A stretch of 64,000 nt of DNA, taken from Morella rubra (taxonomy: Eukaryota > Streptophyta > Magnoliopsida > Fagales > Myricaceae). A program made the translations under genes and the position numbers. Of the stretch, positions 1 through 14,428 are shown piece after piece (the stretch's first letter is position 1; each line of letters opens with the position of its first letter). The stretch lies in assembly GCA_003952965.2 (NCBI GenBank), contig CM025851.1, positions 26,878,238 through 26,942,237 on the forward strand. The letters run 5' to 3'. The notes under the pieces were generated by a model, which was given only the letters and a program-made list of their open reading frames with translations, made no database searches and had not been told where the DNA came from.

Positions 1-1598
1 AAACCTGACATAAAAATTAAATTCACTTTTTTACCCTATCCATTACTGGCTTGAAAACTTTAATTTGTTATTTTTTTTTGGTAAACTACTTAGTAAACTC
101 TAATAAGTTTCCCCTAATTTCAACCCATTGAATAAGTCTTGCATGTTTACTCAGGGAAAAAAAATTTGGCAAGAAAAAAGAATGAGTGGTGCATGTTTAG
201 TGAACCCGCCATCTCAACTTTTTTATATCTTCTCTACTCCACGAATCAATGACTAATTACATCTCAAAAGCAAATAGGGGACTATACGTACATGGCTGAA
301 GGGTTCTCTCTAAAGTGGGACTTTTAATATCGCAGGTGAGAAAAACAAAGAAGACATAGTGGTGCTGGAACTTTAAATCAATTTTTTTTTTTTTTTTTCT
401 TTTGGTTAAATGCAAGATATTATATATTGAAAAGAAGGTTACAAAACCCCAAATTTTTTTTTTTTTAAAACAGCCGAAACAAACAATACGAAGAAAGAGA
501 CAAAATAAAATAAGACCAAACAAAGCAAAGGGAAAAAAAAGACCTTTATCTTTGTTGCTCCAGTTGTGACCTTTTTATGTCTCTACTTCCTTCTCGATTA
601 GTGGGATGTCACCTCCGCAGGCCTGACATGGCTGATGTGGCAGTAGATTCATTTTTCCGTTTACAGGTTAGTTTTATACTGCTATATAGTGCCTTTAACC
701 AGAACCCATCGGTTAACAGCATGAGTCAGTGAAGAAGCAAATTCGGTGCCATTAGTTGCCATTAAAGACACCTCACCCAACATGTTTTGCCTTAACTTAA
801 CTACTTCAGCCATACCCCCTACACATTTACTCTACCAGCAGCGTTGGCTCAAAGGGAATATTAAGCTTTAGTTAGGTCGGCGGTGCTCGAATATGCTCTC
901 CACTGTGGCTCCAGTAACCATATCTGTAACCCTTGCCCAGTCTGCCGTCAGCCAGGCCGTACAAGAAGACGCCGTTTTACCAGCGACACAGTCAGGGAAA
1001 GTAACGGCAGACCAAACACTAATTGCATAGGCGTCCACATCTCCTTATAACCCTTTAATGAAATTACCTTTGTGTTTTTTGCCACTCAGATAACTCTAGC
1101 GGAGCTTCTTCTCTAAAGAGATATTTGGGCCTTTGTTCAGTGGGCCTGCTTTCGTTAAATGTTATATATGAATTGTTCGAGAAAAATAGAAAAGCTAGGA
1201 TGGAAGGCTAAACAAAGTTAGGTCCTGAAACATGACAACAGTTCATGATAAGTAAAGAAAATTAGTCCTTGTTCAACCTTTCATCTTGGTCTTTTCAATC
1301 CAAAAAGTTTTGACCTAGTATTCATTCTCAATTTCCGACTACCTTTTTTGTTTTGTTTTTTGGTTAATAAGATAAATTTAGATATCCATTCATATGCACC
1401 GGGATTAGACGAATTTGGTCCAGTATCCGTACGAATTAAGTTCAATGCTATGACAAACTTTAGAGAGGCTGACCAGTATATTGACCAACCTCCATTCAAA
1501 AGTCACGAGTATTTTTGCATAAGTGGTGGTTTGGACTCGAGAGTGTACGCCTGACTCATACTCTTAAGGACTTCCTACCGCCAATCCCAATTGGAGTC
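1..1598. other. Intergenic DNA upstream of the PRISE pseudogene
   Basis: AT-rich sequence with homopolymer A/T runs (for example near 381-398 and 455-467). No open frame here looks like a known protein. The part nearest 1599 should include the former promoter and 5' leader of the PRISE pseudogene, but I see no element I can name with confidence. Confidence 0.5.
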
Positions 1599-2859
<1,261 letters not shown>

Positions 2860-4695
2860 AAATACATTACTATATATGATTGTCCTGCTGGTAGATCAGG
2901 TGTAGTCTTGTCCTTAATGTTATAGACAATATTTAGCAAGCGATCGAAGGAAGCGTATGTGCTTTCCTTTCTTTCACTGTACTTATGTTGTAGAGATAAT
3001 GGGTGGACTTGATGCATGAGAAGATGGCACGGTGCCATGTATAAAATAGAGTAATAGAGTGGTAACTCTTTTGCCGTTGATTTTGCCGTAATGTTCAGTG
3101 AATTGTTGTGATATCCCAGTTTATCTGTGACTATATCTGCATCTGTGTGCTGTTTTATACATTGTAATTGCTTTATGAATTTGTTCACAGCTGTATATTG
3201 CTTTCTTTTCCCTTATTATTTGTCTTGTTTCTCTTCTCCGACCTGAGTGCAAACGACTCACCATTTTTCTGTTTTATTTTGTTATTCAGTGATGTTTGTT
3301 AAATATCAGAGAATGCAGCTATTCACACTTCAAAAAACTTTCTACCTGAGGACCCACTGTTTGACGGTCCAGATCCTGATATAGGTCTCTCAGATCCATG
3401 AGATGATCATTGAGCACAAACACTATTGGACTCCTATGGAGTCCAGACCACCACCCACCTCCTCGGGGTAATTGGCCTCTTGACCCTCTTCAAGCGCCAA
3501 ATGTGTCTGGGCTGTTTTAGGAAGGCCAATGCTAAGACTTGCAGTAGTTGATGGTTTTTGTGATGTATATATATACGGGGCTGCATGCCTAGTACTCTTA
3601 TCCCGTAATAAAAAATTAGTGTAATTCTGGGCGTGTATCGATGCATATATATACACCAACCTCATGATTGGGCCCAATGGCCTAAAGTTTAAATTTTTTG
3701 GTAATTGGCTAATCGCAAACATATATGGGATAGCAAAAAATTTCTTCTGGCCTGTTTGCTGTGTGATTGTCGTTCTAAGCTTATCCATTAAAGCAAGACG
3801 AGACTTTTTTGCAGTTATAATTTTTGCTTGACTTTTTTTTTCTAATCGGATGCTGAGGTCATCTTACGTGTATCTTGACTAATCATAGAGCTTTCAAATT
3901 TTTATTATAATAAAATTAAACATAGTAAAAATGTAATAACATATTCTAAAACTTAAAAAAGAAAAAAAAATTATAAACTTTAACTTAATTGTTAAAGCCA
4001 AATTTTCATCAATTATGCTAATTGAACCAAACGTTCAAGTAAAAGTCATTAATTATTATATTAGTACTAAAACCTTGTGCGGCCAATGTAATCAAAAGTT
4101 TAAAATTTTCAAAATAAATGACTCATAAATTATTGACAAAGGCATAAAGTAATGTTAAAATCTAGTCAAAATAATATAGACACACATAAATAACAGAGTA
4201 ATAATATTTTAATTAAATAATAATAATTAAATGTAATAATATTTAGAATTCTAACTTTGAAGAGGATTTTTTTTGTGTGCAAAGCAAAAAAAAAAATTGT
4301 TGTATTCCTTAGATTGATAGTGAATAGTGAGTATAAATTTTGGTATTTTCTATATATGAAAAAATAGTAGGAGGAAAAAAAAAAAGAGAGAGAGAGGTCA
4401 TTGAGAGAAAATCTGAAAAATCTAGAGAAGCCATTGAGAGGAAGGAAGTGAGAGAAAGGAAAAATGAATTTTAGAAAAAAGAGACAGAAAAAGACGCTAG
4501 GAAAGAAGTACCTAGGAGAGGAATTTTAGAAAAAAAAGAGAGGGAGAAAGAAAAATAAAAAAGATAAAACTCTTAATATTTTTTTTCTTAAAAAAATTAG
4601 GGTGCCCACGTTCCAAGCGGCCACCACCCTGTCCAACCCATATCGCGGCTCGTTTTACAATTCGTCTGATTTTTTAGCCGAAGCAAAAAAACTGA
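2860..4695. other. Intergenic DNA; 3' flank of the PRISE pseudogene
   Basis: Positions 3060-3110 and 3655-3725 resemble 16920-16970 and 17920-17998, so the 3' flank was duplicated together with the gene. From 3780 to 4600 the DNA is very AT-rich, with purine-rich GA stretches at 4376-4560. I see no coding potential. Confidence 0.55.
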
Positions 4696-4866
4696 ATGAA
4701 ATGGAAGATCAAACCCGTCAACCCCAAGACTCCAACCTTCAGAACTAACGTTCGGCGCCCCCACTACCTACTCTTCCACTCCCACTTCCAATCCCTTTTA
4801 ATATTGCTCCATCGATATCGTCTGGCTCCTCTCCTTTTCGCACTGTCAATCTCAACTCAAAACATA

Positions 4867-4905
4867 TTGAGCTGGTGGTGGGCCGGAGCAATTGGCGCTG
4901 CAAAG
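4867..4905 (+). pseudogene. Lone extra copy of PRISE exon 1, start codon lost
   Basis: This 39-nt block encodes SWWWAGAIGAAK exactly as in the family, but the initiator reads TTG instead of ATG. It ends in a normal GT donor (AAG|GTACTT). No exon 2 follows until 5947, which belongs to the gene at 5798. The frame is open upstream to an ATG at 4696, so an upstream start would give about 70 residues ending in the exon-1 motif and in the right phase to join exon 2 at 5947. It is either a relic of a partial duplication or an alternative first exon giving a longer basic N-terminus. RNA evidence is needed to tell. Confidence 0.75.
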
Positions 4906-5797
4906 GTACTTCAGCTAGCTCTCTTTCCCTTTCCATCGGCCGATGTCTATACGCATCAACGCTCACAATTGTCATACTTTGTCCCCCATTTTGCGTTTAA
5001 ACTTACTGTACCTTCTTTTTTTAACTTCCAAGGTTACAAGTTCCAGACTAGTCCACTAGAGAGAGAAATTAATGTTAGACCCAGTTATTTATAGTCATGA
5101 TATAAAGTTTAAATTTAATGGGATTAACTGAATCATTATTTATTTTATTAATATTTCCTTACGGTTTGAGAATACAATCTTTTATTGAAAAGTTATCACC
5201 GTTGGTGTTTGGAGTAACACCTCATCTAGCTCTTTATCATGTATAAAGCACTCTGGAACGACAGACTGTGTCTGTTCTAAATTTTTCTGCTGCGAATTCA
5301 CATATCAAGAATTTCAATGGATCCTATGAGTAAAGTTGAGTTCTCGATCCATCTTTGTTCTAGCAAGAAAAAGTTACAGATTAGTCCATTGACTCTAGGT
5401 AGACAGGTACTCGTCAGAATATGTCATGGCTCGTGTCATCTAAGTAGATTTTTCGTGGGGGAAGAGTCAAGTAGATTTTTCGCGGGGAAAGAGGAGTGAT
5501 CAGGTGAAGAACGATTCTCCAACCAGGTGTGCACACCAAAAGCAGTTCCAAACTTGTCCATTAACTCCTACCCAAACTATGTCATTGCTCATGTCAGCGA
5601 TGACTGTTTTCGTTTGGATTTTCTGGAAGATGGTGTCATGGCTCATGGTTCTCTATAAATTGCAGCAGAAAGACGGTGCAAAAACAAATGAAAAGAACAC
5701 TGTTAAGCTTTTATCGACCAACCTCTATCGCTCCCAATTCCAACCTCTCCTTTCCGTCATTTTCGGTCTTCCTCTGTTCCACTCTAGTAGTATCGGA
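4906..5797. other. Presumed promoter and leader region of the PRISE gene
   Basis: This stretch lies between the two alternative first exons. Short similar phrases recur (GTCATGGCTC-like at 5420-5440 and 5634-5650), suggesting small local duplications. The pyrimidine-rich sequence at 5715-5795 resembles a 5' leader. No named promoter element can be assigned safely. Confidence 0.4.
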
Positions 5798-7071
<1,274 letters not shown>

Positions 7072-7117
7072 AAGAAGTCACTGCTGGTTGTATAGTAATG
7101 TATGTTGTCGTTGTTGT

Positions 7118-7123
7118 AATAAA
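7118..7123 (+). promoter_or_regulatory. Likely poly(A) signal of the PRISE gene
   Basis: AATAAA, repeated as AATAAATAAATAA, about 47 bases after the stop codon. Position and sequence fit a plant near-upstream element. Confidence 0.5.
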
Positions 7124-7415
7124 TAAATAAGCACGCGTAGAGGCATGCTTTCACCTTTATCTTCCTCTTTTTGTTGTGTCGTGGACTCATGGGTGGGGCA
7201 GAGGCTAGAGGGACAGTCATGTATTGGCATGGGGATGAGTTCTGCAATTTCCTATGAGTTGCAGGGAATTGAGCTTCAATGCTAATCAGGTACTTTGGTT
7301 TAACGTTTTCCCAAAACGGTTCCTGTAATTCAATTTATATTAATTTGGTCCCTGCACTTTAAACATTTTCAAAAACATCCCTCCATTAGCGTAGATTTAC
7401 CATTTTAACGTTTTT

Positions 7416-8139
7416 TTTGTCGATGTGGCAAACAAAGGCATATATCCTCACTAATCATGTACTGTCACGTGGAAATGCATTATCTCTCTCCCAAATTGTG
7501 CCATGTCACCTGTCACGTCCTTTAATGAAACACTGCGTTTTGGAGCTCCTTATCACCCAGATTGAGCGCGATAACCTTATTAGCATCTCAGTACACCCCT
7601 GGGAAATTACACGGGTCGGATGTGAAGTCCCAGGAAGCGAAACAGTTCGAAACAGGCGAGACATCCAAAGCTTTCCGGATAGATTGCAGAGCCAGGAAAT
7701 CAACTGGGTCCAAAATACCAAACACCCACAAACTATTACAATGCAGGACAAACAAAGTAAACACAATGCAAAACCTCAAGGCCCTTCGGTCTGCCATAGA
7801 ATAAGTGGGTAATGAGTGAGTGAATGCGATACGGTGGTAATGGGTTTTATAGGAGAGAGGTATGGTTGAATGGGGAGCTTTTCTGTGAGAAGAACCGACC
7901 TATTTCTCGTGGTAAAGGGCGGGAAAGCTTTTATTAGGGGCGGAACAATCAGCATCAAAAAGAGAACTTTTTGGATGGTTGGCTTGGAAGACAAGCTAGA
8001 TTGCTTGAATCTTGAAGAAGCTTCTTCTACTAGGCTCTAGTTATCCGCTAGTCACCCTTGCTCTCTTTCAATGGCTTTGCTTTTTCATTATTCTGGCTTC
8101 TGAAGGAAAATGCAACGACGTCTCTTTGTTATAAAGATT
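7416..8139. other. Unassigned DNA inside the TIR element
   Basis: Sequence between the left TIR and the gypsy LTR remnant. It has mixed GC and a few short open frames with no recognisable protein. It may be the original filling of the TIR element. Confidence 0.4.
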
Positions 8140-8673
8140 CCTATAAAATTTCATGCCGAAATTTGAAGTCTAGCTATGTCATCCGGTTTAAAACTTCAAT
8201 CTGTATCAAAGATCTTTCTCAGCAATTTCGATTTCTCTAAGCCTAACTTCCGGATTTTCAAAACCATACCAATACATCTCCAAAAATTACCAAACTTTAA
8301 CCCAATCCTCCTGCAGATGTCTAGCACGAATTATCCAAAAATTATAATTTTTAGACTTCTAGGATCGGCTATACAAAAACAATTTGATCTCCTACTCAGA
8401 TCAAAAACCTGAATCTTCCTAAACAAATCTTGAACCCAAATTTCAATTACTCCAAGAAACCCATTAAAACTATTTCGAAAATCTTGAAATAATTAGGGTT
8501 AGATCTAGACACCCTATGATTTGATCTCTCATAAAAAGAATACAAATAAAATATCAAGAAATTTGAAATACCTGAATTTGCTTCAAGAAATTTCATCTAG
8601 ATTGTTGAAAGCAAGAAAACACTTCTTTTTCCTCTTGTTAGTGTAAAAGTGTGGTGCGTAAAAATTAAAACCA

Positions 8674-8723
<50 letters not shown>

Positions 8724-8951
8724 CTCACACTAATAATAGACTCCCTTTAAAACTCTAAAACTTTTAATTTTTAAAAAAAAAATCTTTAAATCTTTAAAAT
8801 TTTTAAAAAGGTTTGACTAGGTCAAAAATAAAAATTCAACTATTTTAAATGACTTAAACTCAAATTTCAAATTTAAAGAAGAGATTTCAAATTTAAAAAA
8901 GACATTTCAAATATTAAAAAACAATTTTAAAAATAGATCTCGTGTGTTACA
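8140..8951 (-). repeat. Partial LTR (left) of the Ty3/gypsy fossil
   Basis: Matches 15870-16669 closely, ending in the same GTGTTACA. It includes an expanded (TA)n run at about 8678-8722 where the other LTR has a short one. Confidence 0.85.
8678..8722. repeat. (TA)n microsatellite
   Basis: About 22 TA units inside the left LTR. The right LTR has only a short TATATATATA at the matching place, so the run grew after insertion. Confidence 0.9.
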
Positions 8952-11454
8952 TTCTCCCCACCTTAAAAAAAATTCTGTCCTCGAAATTTGCTAAGCGAAA
9001 CTAACTTCTAACTCACTGACCTGAAAATTCGGCTTCCAAACTCAATCTTCAAACAAATGCGGATACTTAGATCATATTTCTTCCTCAAGTTCCCATGAAG
9101 CTTCCTCTTTAGAATGATTGTTCCACAGCACTTTTACTAGGAGAATTTTCTTTGTACGTAATACATGTTCCTTTGTGTCCAAGATCCGTATAGGCTTCTC
9201 CACATAGGTCAAGTTCTCCTGAATCCTTAAGGGTTCATAATCAATGACATGAGTAGGGTCGAAAATATATTTCCACAATAAAGACACATGGAATACATCA
9301 TGCATTCCCGAAAGTCTTGGTGGCAATGCAACCCTATATGCCACTGGACCGATCCGATCAAGTATCTTAAAAGGACCAACATATCGTGAACTCAATTTTC
9401 CCTTCTTCCCAAATCGCATTACCCCTTTTAATAGAGCTACCTTCAAGAAAACCTTATCACCCACTTCAAATTCAAGTTCTCACCGACGATTGTCAACATA
9501 ACTCTTCTGTCTACTTTGAGCAACCTTTAGTCTTTCACGTATCAAATCAAGTTTCTCCACTGTTGTTTGAATTATCTCTGGACCCAAAATCCTCCGTTCA
9601 CCTACTTCATCCCAATACAAAGGAGATTGACATCTTCTTCCATATAATGCCTCGTATGGTGCCATCTCAATACTTGCTTGATAACTATTATTATAAGCAA
9701 ACTCCACTAGAGGTAGATACTCAATCCAACTTCCCTTGAATTCAAGCACACAAGCTCGTGTCACGCCTCGTGCTAGTACTTACCCCCTAGGCTCTTTTAT
9801 AGTAATAGAATGCACACAAGCGGGATTACTGCATGAATTAATCCTATAAAGGCCTGATAACTGGCTTTGAAAAAGCTTAGCGGAAACGTGAAAAGAGATA
9901 AGTATAATAAGGAAGGAAAAATAATAGTTTCAGGGATTTAACAAATAGGTCACACTGTATTAAGGACGGATAATAAAATAACTTAATCAATTAAATAGGT
10001 GGACTTATAAAAATATTTTAAAAACAGTCTGGTAATGAGGTAAAAGTTAAGGGTAGCTTGTGGCTTAAGGAAGAAACAGGATAATAGGAAATCTCAAAAA
10101 ATATAGATACAAAAATTTTTCCACTAGTACATTTACAAAGAACAAAATCCTTCACGAGGATACAACAGTAAGAAAAAGTAAGTACAAAAGTGGAAGCTGT
10201 CTACAGCTTTCCGTCCTACAACAACAGACTACAACAGAATGTACAATAACCAAACCCAACAGTGACTACAACTAATATCTAGTCGACCTCGACTCAGTGT
10301 CGGAGGTTAGGTCAATAATTTCATTTTCCCTCAATGCGGTGGAAGAGGGACGTCATACAAAAGAGTCGGGTTAAAATCAACTAGTTCGAAATCCTCAACT
10401 AAGGGAACTGGGATGGTCGGAGGCTCCTTGAGGTACATTGGGGCTCGTACCCCACGTAAACCTCGAATGACTCAGTGACATACGTCCAGATCGTCATTAC
10501 TAAAATGTATGGGTCAACATCCAAAAGCTCCTCGCTCATAAAGATTAACATCTGTTACGTCCGGGTCTACAGCCATAGCGGTACATACAAGAAAATTAAA
10601 CAAATAAAGGGGTGAGTCCTACTGACTCAGTAAGGGGGGAAAAGGAACATGTTATGAACAATTATCGTAGCATGTAAACAATAAGAATTAAGCATTGATA
10701 ACATAAACAAGATAACAATGTATGATCGATGCAATGCAAGGATGATGCATCTGTTTCCCGGTCATTTCACTTTCTTTCTTTCTTTCTTTTCCTTTCCTTT
10801 CATCAGAGGTGTCCTTTCATCTCTCTGTTTAACCCCCAGAGTCTGGATTGTGCGTCCCTCCTCTCCTCTGGGACTGTCCCGTGCCCCGGCACCAGACCCT
10901 GTCAAGCGTATATTGTTTCACGCCAGGATACCAACCACTCCTTTCAGTGGTGGCTTGCACTATCCCACTGTTGTGATCGGTACCGTCACCCTTGTCATCG
11001 GACCACCTCTGGGTATGGTTTCATTTCTGTCATTCTGTTATTTGATTTCCCACACCCATGACATGACCCATGACATGATGATGCAACATGTGTCATATGC
11101 CTCATTGATAATCAAGTAATCAAAGAATTTCAATGGATTTCATATACCAACTGTCATATAAAATAAAGCAACCTAAATTCACAGTAACTTTTCTTAATCC
11201 ATAAGTGGTCGGATCTAATCTTCAATAAAAGACCTAATTGTTTTCATTTTATGAGGTTCATGTGTTAGACTCAGTCAACTTAACATTTAAATCATCATAA
11301 CTGAAACGATAGGAATACCACATGCTGTAATAGGCAAGTCCAACAACTTATATGGATGAGTTGTTTTATTTATTTTATTTCTAAACCTACTAAGGACGGC
11401 TATTCAAGAAAAACCTCAAGGATTTAGGGCCCTTGACTATATCCAAAAGAAAAA

Positions 11455-11645
11455 GCTTCCCGGGCATATAAATGAAAAGTCTTCCCGAGCATAAAAAAAA
11501 AGTCTTCCCGGGCATGTAAAAAAATATAAGTCTTCCCACATTCAAAAAAAATCTTTCCCGGGCATATAAAACAAAAGCTTCCCGGCCATGTAAACAAAAA
11601 CTTCCCGGCATGTAACAAAAATATAAGTCTTCCCGGGCATATATA
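11455..11645. repeat. Short tandem repeats with TTCCCGGGCAT core
   Basis: About eight imperfect units of roughly 22-28 bases, each with CTTCCCGGGCAT-like sequence followed by an A-rich spacer. They lie inside the large solo LTR. A related motif in a different setting recurs at 12505-12700. Confidence 0.75.
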
Positions 11646-12504
11646 AAAACCCATTTTTCTCAAAAGTAGAATCTGGCCCCAGGTGGTCCCAAAGTCTTTT
11701 GGCCCTTTTCTCTTATAAGCCCTTCACATGTTTTGTTTGGTTTAAATCCAACACAGAAACAAAAATGGGTTACTTGTCTTTTCCCATCTCATGACAAAAG
11801 TCACGTTTTAAGCACAATCCGAACAACCCCAATACCCCTATTTAAGAAAAACTCTACACCCTTACCTTAGCTTCGTTGATGTACTACTTCTTGAAAGATT
11901 AAGACACCTAAAAATAGCAAGACACCATGTTAGGAAAAGAAAAGACAAAAGCTGATGGGAAGAAAAGTGCAGGCCGAAATACCTCACTTTTTCCTAACTT
12001 CCTCGTAATCTCCTCCCTTTTCTTTGGTCTTTTCCTCCTCTTATCCTTCGGTCAATCTCTTTGGTCACCAGGTGTTTCACGTCACTTTCCCTCTCTTTCT
12101 CTTTAAGTCAACTGAAGTTTCTCTCCTAATGTTGTTATCAGTTTTAGCCGAGTAAATCTTTGCTGACAATATAAACCGAACATAACTCCCTAGTGAATTC
12201 CCCCTGGCCACTCTACACACCCTAAGCTAGAGGTCTAGGCAATTATTGTAAAGCAGGTCATACCCAATCATAAGCAGCCACCTAATCTCCCCATATCTCA
12301 CGTATCACTTAACAAGCAGAACATTAAATTATGTGCCAATGACAAAGCCTCATCTAAGTGTTTAGATAAAATATGGTAAGAGTGCATTTAATGCACACCA
12401 TATGGTTAAGGCACGTGGAAAAGATAACATGAAAAGTAAACTCGGGCTACAAGGCTCTGTCATCCCGTGACCAAAAATAAGCCCCAGGAAACCAGCTCTC
12501 CAAT

Positions 12505-12700
12505 ATCCCCGGGCCTGCACTCAGATGCCCGGCCATGTACCATTCAACCCGGGCATTTCCAATCCAATAACCTCGGGCATTTCAATCCAATAACCCCGGG
12601 CATTTATAACTCAATAACCTCGGGCATTTCAATCCAATGTGGGCATTTATAACTCAATAACCCTGGGAATCACAACTCAAGTACCCCGGGACTTATTATT
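12505..12700. repeat. Short tandem repeats with CCCCGGGCATTT core
   Basis: About seven imperfect units of 20-27 bases (CCCGGGCATTT followed by CAATCCAATAAC or ATAACTCAATAAC). They are within the solo LTR and are related to the 11455 array by the CCCGGGCAT core. Confidence 0.75.
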
Positions 12701-14428
12701 ATTATTGTTTTCCCGATCACTCAAACACCTGCCCTGTCAGACCACTTCTTTTTCCCGGACACTCAAACACCTGCTCTGCCAGATCCTAGTAAAAACAAAC
12801 ACAAGAAAAAATATATTTTACATGAGCACACTGTTATAACGTATACATAAAACTATATTAAACAAGGTAGAGGTGTTAAACAAGGGAGGGGTGTTACACA
12901 TCGAATCCATGCATGTTCAATACAACTAGATCTACTGGAAGCACTCTTCCATCTATACTTATTGGACAACCTCTAATCACCTTCTTACATACAATAGAAC
13001 TCCCAGACAGAGTAGCTGCTGCCAAATTCCTTCCAATGGTTGAGACTTAACAGCATAAGTTCTAAGATAACTATTAGCCACAAAAGAGTGGGTTGCCCCA
13101 GAGTTAAATAGAACATTTGCCTTCCTAGAAAAGAGAGGGATTGTACCTGTTACAACTTCATTAGTGTCCTCCACATCTCCCGGAGTAAGTGCATAAACAC
13201 GAGCTGAAGTTGTATTCCTCTGGCCACCTTCTTTGTGAGCTTGATTATTAGTGCATTGTTGGTTGGTGTTGTCACTCTTGTTTTGCCACGCCGAACATTC
13301 ACGAGCAAAATGACCTTCCTAACCACATTGGTAGCATACATTCATCCCAATCCAGCACTCACCTCTATGCATCCGATTGCATTTCGCACAAGGACCTCCC
13401 TACTGATTCCCTTGATTATTTTTATTCCCTTGAGCTTGCCCCTATGCTTGCCCTGAGTTACTATCAGTCTACCTCTTCTTCTAAGAACCTTGATTACTAC
13501 CGCGACTGGAACCTTGTGGTGTAGATCTCTTCCTCTGTTCATAAGCTTATGTACTTCTCTTTAGACTTCCCTCTATAATCGTCGCCTTATTAATGAGCTT
13601 GCTAAAATTCTTCACTTCAAATCCAACGACCCTATCATAAATCCTCTGATTGAGGCTATCTTCAAATTTTCGAGACTTCTTTTCTTCATCTAGAATCAAG
13701 TATAGTTCAAAGTGAGAGAGTTCCACAAACTTAGATGCATACTGTTGGACTGTCATTGAACCTTGATTCAAAGTAGCAAATTCTCTTGCCTTAGCTTCCC
13801 TTATTTATTTGGGAAAATAACGCTCGAAGAATACTTCCTTAAACTTTTCCCATGTAATAGCTACTCCCCCAGGCTCCTGCTCCAAAAGCAATTTCCTTGA
13901 ATTCCACCAACGCTTCACCTCACCAGTTAATTTAAATGCAGCAAAAAGAACTTTCTGCTCATCAATGCACCTCTGAAGACACATCATCTCTTCAATCTCC
14001 TGAACCTAATTCTCTATAGCAACTGGGTATGCATTTCCTTCAAATGTAGGAGGTGCAAGCGGCTAAAGTGCTCAAACGTGCAGCCTTCTATATTAACACA
14101 ATGGTTCCTGCCTTCAGCATTCCGAGCAATCTCCACCATAACCAGTTGTGCTACCTCACGTAATACTCTAGCAATGTTCAAGTTGGCTCCCATATTGTAC
14201 TCTTTGGTCTGACCCTAGTTTTCACCATTATTCAAATTTCGATAGTTACAATGTGGGGCCATCCTAAAATATTAACTAATATTCAAATTTCTTATCAAAA
14301 TATAATTAAACAATTATAACAAACAATCTAGTCTACCCAATCCTATCCTCACAACTCTCAACCAATCATATTCCTCTTTTATTGTCTACAAAACCTAATA
14401 ACCCGGTTGCTTTGATACCAAACTGTCA

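Larger units (their letters stand above)
9759..12898. repeat. Large solo-LTR-like insertion nested in the gypsy fossil
   Basis: Starts TGTCACGCC and ends GGTGTTACA, the same kind of ends as the host element's LTR, but the 3.14-kb body is different. A phrase near 10605-10640 (GGGGTGAGTCC...ACTCAGTAAG) is typical of plant gypsy LTRs. It holds short tandem motifs built on CCCGGGCAT at 11455-11645 and 12505-12700. No internal coding region was found, so it reads as a solo LTR or a non-autonomous element. The flanking 5-mers (GCTCG and CATCG) do not match, so the insertion site was probably rearranged. Confidence 0.65.

Noticed and set aside
257-523. 88-residue open frame, minus strand
   Set aside because: Made of homopolymer-derived Phe/Lys runs; no family resemblance.
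3423-3788. 121-residue open frame, minus strand
   Set aside because: Lies in the duplicated PRISE 3' flank; no similarity to known proteins and no splice support.
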